In this document: positions 9,301 to 15,201 of the stretch, piece after piece
How the letters are laid out: each line of letters begins with the position of its first letter
How positions within the stretch are numbered: the first letter of the stretch is position 1
Origin: Planctomycetota bacterium
GTDB taxonomy: Bacteria; Planctomycetota; UBA1135; GCA-002748355
Direction of reading: 5' to 3'
NCBI GenBank assembly: GCA_002685965.1
Contig: NYZE01000136.1
Span: 1 to 43,767 of the forward strand
DNA: 43,767 bases
Program-made: the position numbers and the translations under genes
Notes under the pieces: model-generated
What the model was told of the DNA's origin: nothing
The model's database searches: none
The model's input: the letters and a program-made list of their open reading frames with translations, nothing else

Positions 9301-9720
9301 CAGGAGCTCGGGCAGGATCCCGTACTTCGCCGGGCTGAAGATCGCGCTCTGCAGTCCCATCGCCCCGAGCAGCACGAGGCTCAGCGTTCCTCCCTGCGGG
9401 TCCAGGTAGAAGACCACCGTCGCCGCTGCCATGAGCAGCACTTCGACGAACTTCATCGAGACGATCACACTTCGCTTGCTGAAGCGGTCCGAGAACAGCC
9501 CGGCCGGCAGCGAGAACAGCATCAGCGGTAGCGTGAAGACAACGAACGCGAGCGTCGTCGCCGACTGGCGCGCCAACTCGGCGTCGGCGCCGGAGACTTC
9601 GCGCGCATACGCGTTGCCAAGCAACAGCGCGACCATCAGCTTCAGGGCGTTGTCGTTGAATGCCCCGAAGAACTGCGCGATGTAGAGCCCTCGGATCGAT
9701 CCCGGCTTTGGCCTGGTCAT
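6316..9720 (-). CDS. aas: Fused lysophospholipid transporter / acyltransferase / acyl-ACP synthetase (LplT-PlsC-Aas type)
   Basis: A 1134-residue membrane protein with three joined modules. Residues ~1-415 are a major-facilitator transporter (N-terminal YIAQFFGAFNDNALKLM, typical of LplT). Residues ~430-620 are a PlsC acyltransferase with the NHVSFLDG (HxxxxD) motif near 441 and FAEGQITRTG near 513. Residues ~650-1134 are an AMP-forming acyl ligase (FSSGSTGDPKGVMLTHG near 787, GYGATECAPV, and GDIARIDADGFITITDR). The predicted role is to flip lysophospholipids inward and re-acylate them, as LplT and Aas do in E. coli as separate proteins. ATG 9720 is chosen over GTG 9732 because GGAG lies 6 bases upstream. 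The LysR gene immediately upstream probably controls it. Confidence 0.92.
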   Translation of the reverse strand: MTRPKPGSIRGLYIAQFFGAFNDNALKLMVALLLGNAYAREVSGADAELARQSATTLAFVVFTLPLMLFSLPAGLFSDRFSKRSVIVSMKFVEVLLMAAATVVFYLDPQGGTLSLVLLGAMGLQSAIFSPAKYGILPELLPGERLSDGNGKLEFWTFLAIVGGTAAGGFLIGTTGASVWVAGATLTVLAVVGLFAARYLPQVPAARSDAGLVDTIGGAAKAMRSDGQLLFAVVGQTAFWFLASVLSQDILVYSKTVLALADAWVGMPLAMLVIGMGAGSVFAARLSHERVEPGLIPHGSLLLAVVTITFGVVSPGLAGSLVLLALLGVASGLMLVPLDTLLQARSPVARRGGVIALTNVLVFGGVLVGSLVTEFGAQVGLTTSGILVAAGLATLIVTLVGIWCRPLVFLRMIAILLTNTIYRQRVIGAAHVPAKGGVLLVPNHVSFLDGVFLSASIDRPIRFVVDAEYYRNPLIRLLLRPLGAIPIDSSEGPKATLRSLSRAGEYLDRGEVVCIFAEGQITRTGTMLPFKRGLERIVKGRAAPIVPVCLHGVWGSIFSYEGGRFLNKVPKRLPYPITVVLGEALPAGTSFQVVRTRVQELAEQGFRAEAATRQPLHREFIRRARWRPLRTAFSDASGRKVSRIRSVAGAVALARVLDADWQGQQHVGILLPPSVPAALANLAASMSGRTSVNLNYTAGTAGLASAVSQAGLETVLTSRTFLDKVELELPDGLRVVWIEDVAARVSRLGRVTALLGALLAPARLLERACGARQRVRSDDVCAIIFSSGSTGDPKGVMLTHGNIGANVDGVAQVIRFQSSDRLLGILPLFHSFGYMSLWAAANSGTAMSFQPNPLDAAAIGATIWRDRCTIMMATPTFLGLYAKRCDPAQFGSLRLVVAGAESLSERVAATFEDTFGLRPLEGYGATECAPVIAVSAQDFRAPGFYQAGSRRGSVGQALPGVSVRIVDVDTFEPKPVGESGMLIVRGPNVMKGYLGRPDLTAEVLRDGWYVTGDIARIDADGFITITDRLSRFSKIGGEMVPHGRIEQALQDAAGSDVQVFAVTAVPDEKRGERLAVLHTIDAALIDATLEVVSKSGLPNLFVPKRDSFVAVESLPLLGTGKLDLREVKRVAAAAL

Positions 9721-9803
9721 CGTTATCTCCACGATACGTCCTTTTCGATCGCACCGGCCGTCGGACCGGAGCCTCTGTCGCCAAGGAGTATCGCCCCCAG
9801 GAT

Positions 9804-9826
9804 CACGTTACGTGGCGTATTTACGC
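9804..9826. promoter_or_regulatory. Two adjacent palindromes upstream of the lplT-aas fusion
   Basis: CACGTTACGTG (9804-9814, 5-bp arms around one base) is followed directly by GCGTATTTACGC (9815-9826, 5-bp arms around TT). They lie 85-105 bases upstream of the fusion gene start, between it and the LysR gene on the same strand, where an operator for the regulator would be expected. No strong -35/-10 pair was recognised. Confidence 0.35.
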
Positions 9827-9867
9827 TCAGCTGACTCATTCGCTGTGCTTATCGATTGTGAAGGCAA

Positions 9868-10761
9868 CTAGAGCGCCGGCGCAGTGGCGAGGACAGCATC
9901 GAGCAACACGTTCTCGGGCGTGTCCTTGCGCCACGCTGCCAGCACGGGGTACTCGAGGCGGGGCAGCTTGAGCGGCCTGGCCACGACCCCCTTGATGCGC
10001 GGGCCACGCGGGTCGAGCGACGGCACGAGCGAGTAACCGAGCCCGGCCTCGACGAAACCGAGGATCGTGTCCGCCGAACTCGACGAGACGATGCGCTGCG
10101 GTTCTACGCCGTGCTCGGCCAGCACTTCCATCTGCAGGCCGTAGACGAGGTGCTCCGGCGGGTAAGACAGAAAGCTGTCACCGGCGAGGTCGGCGAGGCG
10201 CACGCGCTGGCGCCGCGCGAGGCGATGTTCCCGCGGCAGCACGAGGAAGGGATGAATCAGCCCCACCTCGACGCTGGCAATCTCATCGGGCACCTGTGGC
10301 AGATAACCGACGATCATGTCGGTCTCGCCGGACAGCAGCGGAGCGACGTCGAAGCGCATCATCTCACTGAGATGCACCTGGATCTCCGGCTGCTTCCGCT
10401 TGAGCCGCTTGAGCCACGATGGCAGCAGGTGACGCAGCATGATCCCCTGCGCATGGATACGGAACACGCCGCCGTATTCCGCTGCGCGCAGAATCCGAAC
10501 GACCTGCGGCAACTCTTCGAAGAACGGCGCCACGAAGTCGAACAAGTGCCGCCCGGCCGGCGTTGGCAACATGCGGTCCTTGGCGACGCGCTCGAGCAGC
10601 GTCATGCCGAGCTCGCGCTCGAGCTTCTTGACCTGCTGGTGCACCGCGGGCTGGGTGATCGGGTAGGGGAAGGCGCGCGCCGCCTTCGAGTAGCCACCGG
10701 CCTTGACGACCCAGTAGAAACCCTCGAGGCGGTGCAGCTGGATCGGCGGCGATTGCGTCAT
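9868..10761 (-). CDS. LysR-family transcriptional regulator
   Basis: A 297-residue regulator of standard LysR length. Residues ~8-66 form the winged helix-turn-helix (FYWVVKAGGYSKAARAF, TQPAVHQQVKKLERELG, LLERV), and residues ~90-297 form the periplasmic-binding-protein-like effector domain. The ATG at 10761 gives the usual LysR N-terminus. A TATAAG box lies 8 bases before the start codon, so the transcript may be leaderless. A perfect inverted repeat with T-N11-A spacing overlaps that region, which suggests autoregulation. The most likely target is the lplT-aas fusion 147 bases downstream. The effector is unknown; a fatty acyl or lipid signal would fit the context but is only inference. Confidence 0.9.
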   Translation of the reverse strand: MTQSPPIQLHRLEGFYWVVKAGGYSKAARAFPYPITQPAVHQQVKKLERELGMTLLERVAKDRMLPTPAGRHLFDFVAPFFEELPQVVRILRAAEYGGVFRIHAQGIMLRHLLPSWLKRLKRKQPEIQVHLSEMMRFDVAPLLSGETDMIVGYLPQVPDEIASVEVGLIHPFLVLPREHRLARRQRVRLADLAGDSFLSYPPEHLVYGLQMEVLAEHGVEPQRIVSSSSADTILGFVEAGLGYSLVPSLDPRGPRIKGVVARPLKLPRLEYPVLAAWRKDTPENVLLDAVLATAPAL

Positions 10762-10774
10762 AAGGACTACTTAT
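10760..10774. promoter_or_regulatory. LysR-type T-N11-A operator overlapping the lysR start codon
   Basis: ATAAG-GACTA-CTTAT is a perfect 5-bp inverted repeat with a 5-base centre and contains the T-N11-A arrangement known for LysR-type binding sites. It covers the TATAAG -10-like box and the first base(s) of the lysR start codon. Binding here would block its own transcription. Confidence 0.5.
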
Positions 10775-10887
10775 AGCCAGCAGCCCCGTTGCATGGATGT
10801 GATCAGCGCCCCGTCAGGCGCCGCGAATCTCACCAGGACCGGGATGTGGCCGTAGCGCCAAGCTCGGCGCCGACCCCGATCCAGGTG

Positions 10888-10963
<76 letters not shown>

Positions 10964-10987
10964 ACACGGTCGGCTACAGGGCGGCGG

Positions 10988-11015
10988 AGCATAGCCAGCC
11001 CCCCCCACGATGCAA
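10988..11015 (-). promoter_or_regulatory. Promoter of tRNA-Ala(CGC)
   Basis: On the minus strand TTGCAT (-35) and TATGCT (-10) are separated by 16 bases, and the -10 box ends 24 bases before the mature 5' end of the tRNA. A GC-rich stretch CCGCCGCCC follows the -10 box, as in discriminators of stable-RNA promoters under growth control. Confidence 0.65.
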
Positions 11016-11067
11016 CGCAGCACAACCTCAGCGCCAACGCCGCCACCACGCGCCTTAACCTGCCCAC

Positions 11068-12375
11068 CTAGTCCTCCGACGCCCGCGCCCAGACCCGCTG
11101 GATGTCCATCACGCGGTCCTGCTGCTCGGTACCTGGCAACAGCGGCAGACCCCGGTGCGGCAAGGCGGCATCCAAGAAGCGCGGCTCGGCCGTCAACTCG
11201 AGTGTGCCCGGCGCGACTCCGCTGCGGACCAATCGCCCACCGGCGAGCACACTGCCGATGACCGACGCTCCGGACGGACCGATCAGCACATCGTGCCGCG
11301 CAACCAGCGAGGCCCGCACGTAGGCAGCCTTACCGCTGAGGCCGAGCCCGAGGTAGATGTTGCCAGCGCCTTCGCGCGGACCGAGGGCATCGCCCTTCGC
11401 GTGACCGAGAATGACCTCCCCGGCGTCGCGGCGCCCGTTGACGTTCGCATCGCGGAACCCGCCCCAGCCCGGACGGCCGGCAACGATCACGACGCGATCA
11501 CGCGGGCCGAGTAGATCGAGGCCGCCACGGATGTAGACGTTGCCCGTGACGAGCAACACGAGACAGTGACCACCCGTCCCGATCCGCGCGATTCCCTTCG
11601 GCCCACCGAGCCAGAGGTGACCGAACACACGCACGACGATGTCGCGCCTGGCGCGAAACGACGCCACACGGTTGGCACCCGCGCCGAGCTCGAAGTCATC
11701 GAGCTCGGTCGGCTCTGCGAGCGTGGCCAGCGCCAGCTCGTTGGCCAGGCGAAAGTTGGCGAGGTTCATGCCACGCTCGCTGCCATCGGGCGCCGCGAGG
11801 TCACTCGCACGAACGTGCAGGTCAGCCTGCACCTCCCACGATCCGGGAATCGCCAACGGAAACGCGTCGCCATGCCGCGGATCCAGAGCGAGGCGGTCAG
11901 AGCGTCCGCGCACGATGACATCGTCGTCGACCTCACGGGTTTCCACCTGACCGACCGCCCATGACAGAGCTGGTGGCAGCACCCCGCGCACGTGTCGACC
12001 GGTGAAGACGATGTCCTGGCCACGGCGTCGCAACGAGCAATAGAGCTGCGTTGCGCCAGCTTGACGACGAGCCACGACGCGCGCACGACGCTCCGGAAAC
12101 GGCGACAGCTCGCCCTCGGCGACCTCGACGCTCTTCGTGGTCATGAGGCCGGCCTGCAATGCGCAGTGGAAGGCATCCTCCGCGATGTAGACCCCGCGCG
12201 CTTGCTGCAGATCGAGCGCGACCGAATGCGCCATGCGCAACGGTCCGACAACCGCCGACAACACCTGCGCCAGGAACAGGGCCGACATGAGCACCATGAG
12301 GAAGGGCCACGCGCTGCGCAGAAGCAGCTGACGAGCGTGCCGTCGTCGAGCGCCTCCTGGACGTGCCTTGACCAC
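11068..12375 (-). CDS. Membrane-anchored protein of unknown function, pilus-associated (PilX-like) appearance
   Basis: A 435-residue protein. The GTG at 12375 is chosen because AGGAG lies 8 bases upstream, inside the end of the preceding gene. A basic N-terminus is followed by one membrane helix (SAWPFLMVLMSALFLAQVL) and an alpha-helical stretch with AEDAFHCALQAG. That arrangement recalls PilX-like minor pilin or type II secretion proteins, whose helix is followed by an AE-rich segment. The large remaining part is beta-rich and soluble. It holds a possible calcium-binding loop (DANVNGRRDAGE, near residue 310) and a GNVYIRGGLDLLG segment. No enzyme motif was found. It is the last gene of a three-gene run with 12378-12773 and 12781-13335, spaced 2 and 7 bases. 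Confidence 0.7.
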   Translation of the reverse strand: MVKARPGGARRRHARQLLLRSAWPFLMVLMSALFLAQVLSAVVGPLRMAHSVALDLQQARGVYIAEDAFHCALQAGLMTTKSVEVAEGELSPFPERRARVVARRQAGATQLYCSLRRRGQDIVFTGRHVRGVLPPALSWAVGQVETREVDDDVIVRGRSDRLALDPRHGDAFPLAIPGSWEVQADLHVRASDLAAPDGSERGMNLANFRLANELALATLAEPTELDDFELGAGANRVASFRARRDIVVRVFGHLWLGGPKGIARIGTGGHCLVLLVTGNVYIRGGLDLLGPRDRVVIVAGRPGWGGFRDANVNGRRDAGEVILGHAKGDALGPREGAGNIYLGLGLSGKAAYVRASLVARHDVLIGPSGASVIGSVLAGGRLVRSGVAPGTLELTAEPRFLDAALPHRGLPLLPGTEQQDRVMDIQRVWARASED

Positions 12376-12377
12376 GG

Positions 12378-12773
12378 TCAACGCTCCTGCAACGGCAGCA
12401 ACGCACTGAGCTCGAGATTGCCGCCCGCGCTCGCCGTCGCAAACCACCTACCGCGTGAGTCCCGGCGGAGCTCGAGACGCCCATCGTGGTTCGGCGTGAC
12501 GCGAATCGACAGCACAGGGTACGGATCGCGCCCGATCTCCTTCGTGCGAATACCATGCGCCAACAGCGCGCGCTGCAACGCAGCGACATCCGTCCCGTGC
12601 GATTGGCTCGACTTTCGCGCCGCCACGACGGTCTTTTCGAGTACCGACAGCATCCGCGCCCGACGCTGGATCTTCGGACCGGCCTCACGCCCCTTCGCCA
12701 TCACGTGCAGGCCGCCGGCGAACACAACGACGAACCAGAACACGTAGCCGAGGCTCCCGCGTAGGCCGTGCAC
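12378..12773 (-). CDS. Small membrane-anchored hypothetical protein
   Basis: A 131-residue protein that I do not recognise. It has one N-terminal membrane helix (GYVFWFVVVFAGGLHVM), then a soluble ~105-residue part with mixed helix and strand. The GTG start at 12773 has GAGG five bases upstream, located just past the stop of the HAMP-domain gene. Its own stop falls next to the ribosome-binding site of the following gene. Tight spacing suggests co-translation of the three proteins, possibly as one envelope complex. Codon use matches its neighbours, so it is likely a real gene. Confidence 0.65.
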   Translation of the reverse strand: MHGLRGSLGYVFWFVVVFAGGLHVMAKGREAGPKIQRRARMLSVLEKTVVAARKSSQSHGTDVAALQRALLAHGIRTKEIGRDPYPVLSIRVTPNHDGRLELRRDSRGRWFATASAGGNLELSALLPLQER

Positions 12774-12780
12774 TCTTGCC

Positions 12781-13335
12781 TCAGTCGGCCGCGCCGACGC
12801 TGACCAAAGCCGCTTCCGCGTCCGACGACTCGCTCATCACGTCGTCATCGGGCGGCGTCTGTGAGCCTTCCGACTCTTCCGTGTCACGCGTCAACTTCAG
12901 CTCGACGCCTGCCGGCGGGTGAGCGACGATCCAATCCATGAGCAGGTTGAACTCGTCGGCGATGTCGGTCAGCTCGTCGCCGTCGCGCAGTGTGACGCGG
13001 AAGCTGAGATCGCCTTCGCGCACGCTCTCGATCGACTTGACGAGGCGATACATCGGGCCGGCGATCTTGTGGCTGTAGCGCACCGCCTGCAGCACGACCA
13101 CACCACCGGCAGCGATGATGAAGACGAACAACGCCATGAAGAGGTATCCGAGCGTCGGTAGGTTCTCTTCGGCAGTGCTGGCCTCGTCGAGGACTCGCCC
13201 GGTCAGGACTGCCACGGCCAGCGTCGCCGCAATGAGGATCAGCACAGGGATCAGCGTGATCCCCACGACGATCCGCCGCTGCACAGGCTTGTTGACGACG
13301 AGCCGCCTTCGACGGTTTTTGACCTTTGGTCCCAT
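12781..13335 (-). CDS. Two-helix membrane protein with HAMP domain
   Basis: A 184-residue protein. Start ATG 13335 is chosen over GTG 13347 because GAGG lies 6 bases before it. A basic cytoplasmic N-terminus (VKNRRRRLVVNKPVQRR) is followed by two membrane helices (about residues 22-44 and 58-82) and a HAMP domain (KIAGPMYRLVKSIESVREGD, then DELTDIADEFNLLMDWI). It ends in an acidic, probably disordered tail. There is no kinase, methyl-accepting or cyclase output module, so it is a stand-alone HAMP protein. Such proteins could relay or organise signals in the membrane. It heads the three-gene run reaching to 11068, which has pilus-like features; a role in that apparatus is inference. Confidence 0.75.
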   Translation of the reverse strand: MGPKVKNRRRRLVVNKPVQRRIVVGITLIPVLILIAATLAVAVLTGRVLDEASTAEENLPTLGYLFMALFVFIIAAGGVVVLQAVRYSHKIAGPMYRLVKSIESVREGDLSFRVTLRDGDELTDIADEFNLLMDWIVAHPPAGVELKLTRDTEESEGSQTPPDDDVMSESSDAEAALVSVGAAD

Positions 13336-13796
13336 GTAGTTCCTCACGCACTGGTCCCGACACTCGCTGGATCGACGAACTGGCCCCGTGCCTTGAGGAA
13401 TCGCCGCAATTCACGCCACTTACATCGAAACGGTAAAAGTGGTGGCGACTTCGTCCGACCATGTTCCTTGGCCGCCGGCCTTGTCGGCATGTCATCGAAC
13501 GGAACGCGAATGCCTGCTCTCTTTACCTCCTGCCTGCAAAAAAAGCAGCCGATGCGGAACACCCACCGCCATCGGAGCCAGCGAGGTGAAGTGCAGCCAT
13601 CCGGTCCATCGATCTCGTCTGCGATGCCTGAGTTCACCTCAGTAAGCGATCGCAACGAGCCGAGCAATACGGCGGTCACGATGCGTGGTGCGGCGACCTG
13701 GAGTGCCAGGGGAAGCCTATCCACCTCATTCCACCCCGGGTCTCGACCCGGCTACGACACCCGAGTTTCAACCCACAGGCCAAACGAGTGACAACT
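13336..13796. other. Divergent intergenic region between the HAMP-domain gene and the HU gene
   Basis: A 461-base stretch without a convincing gene; frames that are open here lack family features and overlap the flanking start. It holds an A7 tract flanked by CTGC/GCAG (around 13533-13551) and a perfect palindrome at 13736-13751. Base composition looks less GC-rich than the flanking genes. It must contain the promoters of both divergent genes, but I could not assign a clear -35/-10 pair. Confidence 0.5.
13736..13751. promoter_or_regulatory. Palindrome upstream of the HU gene
   Basis: CCGGGTC-TC-GACCCGG is a perfect 7-bp inverted repeat with a 2-base centre, 45 bases before the HU start. It is a candidate operator or autoregulation site; no family can be assigned. 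Confidence 0.35.
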
Positions 13797-14228
13797 ATGA
13801 CGAACAACATGGACAATGCACATGATCGCCGCGCCGACTCGGTGCGCTTTGGTGACATGAACGATGGCAACAACGGTCTGGCCATGAACCAGGCCAACAA
13901 GGGCATGCTCACGGAAGCAGTCTCGCAGAAGGTCGGCGGCTCGCGTCGCCAGGCAGCGCGGATCCTCGACGCCGTGCTCGACAGCATCACCGACCTGCTG
14001 GCCACGAAGGGCCGGGTCGCGGTGAAGGGCTTCGGCACCTTCGAGCGCAAGGTCCGCAAGGGCCGCGCCTACAAGCACCCCGTGTCGGGCAAGAGCATCG
14101 ACGTCGCCGACAAGATGACGATCCTGTTCAAGCCGAGCAAGAACCTGATCGACGCGACGGACCATCCCGACGAGAGCGTCAACGACCAGGCGCCGGCAGA
14201 CAAGCCGGCCGCCCTGTTCCGCGCCTGA
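13797..14228 (+). CDS. HU/IHF-family DNA-binding protein with N-terminal extension
   Basis: A 143-residue histone-like protein. The HU fold starts around residue 32 (KGMLTEAVSQKVGGSRRQAARILDAV) and contains the signature loop region GRVAVKGFGTFERKVRKGR. The beta arm follows (AYKHPVSGKSIDVADKMTILFKPSKNL). HU proteins are normally ~90 residues. Here a ~30-residue polar N-terminal extension rich in Asn and Asp, and a ~22-residue acidic C-terminal tail, are added. Start ATG 13797 is chosen; GTG 13788 and ATG 13884 are alternatives, and the latter would remove most of the extension. No clear Shine-Dalgarno sequence is present. Role: DNA bending and nucleoid compaction. Confidence 0.88.
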   Translation: MTNNMDNAHDRRADSVRFGDMNDGNNGLAMNQANKGMLTEAVSQKVGGSRRQAARILDAVLDSITDLLATKGRVAVKGFGTFERKVRKGRAYKHPVSGKSIDVADKMTILFKPSKNLIDATDHPDESVNDQAPADKPAALFRA

Positions 14229-14261
14229 TCGGAGCCCTGAACGGGGCACGCACGTGTGGTC

Positions 14262-14277
14262 GCCCGTGATTTCGGGC
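14262..14277. repeat. Hairpin between the HU gene and the amidase gene
   Basis: GCCCG and CGGGC form a perfect 5-bp stem around TGATTT. It could act as a weak terminator for the HU transcript, but no T-run follows. It also occupies the spacer position just upstream of TAGACT, a possible -10 box for the next gene, so an operator role is possible. Confidence 0.3.
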
Positions 14278-14293
14278 TAGACTGCCCCGCCAA

Positions 14294-15115
14294 ATGACTC
14301 AGGACCGGACAATCAACGCCGCTGCACTGCAGTGGGACGTACGCCGCGGCGAGGTCGAAGCGAACCTCGCCACGGCGACGGGCCTGATCCAGGAAGCCTC
14401 CGAAGCGGAGGCCCAGCTCGTCGTGATGCCCGAGATGTGGGCGACCTCGTTCATGGGCGAGGAAGCGGAGGGCACACGCGAGGCCGTCGACCGCGCGGAA
14501 GCAGCGGTCACCACCCTCGCCGGCGACCTTGGCCTCGTGCTCATCGGCTCGAACTACGAGTTCGCCGCCGACGGCAGCATCTACAACCGGGCGAAGCTCG
14601 TCGACCGCGGCGACCTCGCCGGCGAGTACCGCAAGATGCACCTGTTCTCGCCGCACGGCGAGGACCGCTTCTTCGCGCACGGCGAGTCCTGGCTGGTCGC
14701 GGACACTTCAATCGGCAGGGTCGCCGCCGCGATCTGCTACGACCTGCGCTTTCCTGAGCTCATCCGCCACCTCTTCCTGGCAGGCGCCGAACTCCTGCTC
14801 GTCCCTGCGCAGTGGCCGGCACCGCGCGATCAGCACTGGCGCACGCTCGTGAAGGCGCGCGCCATCGAGAACCAGTGGTTCGTCGTCGCCAGCAACCGCT
14901 GCGGCAACGAGCCGTCGCTGATCAACGAGACCGACGTGTCCTTCCCCGGCAACTCTCTGATCGTCGACCCGACCGGGACCGTGCTCGCAGAAGGCAACGG
15001 CGAAGCCGGAGTGTTCGCGGATGAGCTCGACCTGAAGGAAGTGCGGATCGTGCGCCGCGCGATTCCGATCAGCAAAGACCGGCGCGTGGACGCCTACGGG
15101 CGCTTCGAACTGTAG
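14294..15115 (+). CDS. Carbon-nitrogen hydrolase, omega-amidase-like (nitrilase superfamily)
   Basis: A 273-residue enzyme of typical single-domain nitrilase-superfamily size. The catalytic Glu-Lys-Cys triad is visible as Glu47 (VVMPEMW), Lys114 (EYRKMHLF) and Cys148 (AICYDLRFPE). The motif AQWPAPRDQHWRTLVKARAI is typical of the omega-amidase branch (2-oxoglutaramate or 2-oxosuccinamate hydrolysis, YafV/Nit2 relatives), so this function is preferred over nitrile hydrolysis. It is cytoplasmic, with no signal peptide. It follows the HU gene on the same strand with a 65-base gap and probably has its own promoter. Omega-amidases often repair or salvage keto-amides from glutamine transamination and the methionine salvage route. 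Confidence 0.88.
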   Translation: MTQDRTINAAALQWDVRRGEVEANLATATGLIQEASEAEAQLVVMPEMWATSFMGEEAEGTREAVDRAEAAVTTLAGDLGLVLIGSNYEFAADGSIYNRAKLVDRGDLAGEYRKMHLFSPHGEDRFFAHGESWLVADTSIGRVAAAICYDLRFPELIRHLFLAGAELLLVPAQWPAPRDQHWRTLVKARAIENQWFVVASNRCGNEPSLINETDVSFPGNSLIVDPTGTVLAEGNGEAGVFADELDLKEVRIVRRAIPISKDRRVDAYGRFEL

Positions 15116-15120
15116 CGGGC

Positions 15121-15138
15121 TGGCCCTGCAACCGGCCA
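15121..15138. terminator. Possible bidirectional terminator hairpin
   Basis: TGGCC (15121-15125) and GGCCA (15134-15138) can pair around an 8-base loop, 5 bases after the amidase stop and between convergent genes. The stem is short and no T-run follows, so the call rests mainly on position. Confidence 0.3.
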
Positions 15139-15201
15139 CGCAACCCATCGGTGACGGCGACCGCGATGCAGCACGGGTTCCCGTGCGTGCCAGCCAGGGA
15201 T

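Noticed and set aside
7873..9531. 552-codon open frame on the plus strand
   Set aside because: It is antisense to the lplT-aas fusion and consists of low-complexity Asp/Glu/Arg/His residues with no fold or start support.
13344..13791. Two open frames of 126-132 codons in the gap between the HAMP and HU genes
   Set aside because: They overlap each other on opposite strands, lack ribosome-binding sites and show no family-like composition.
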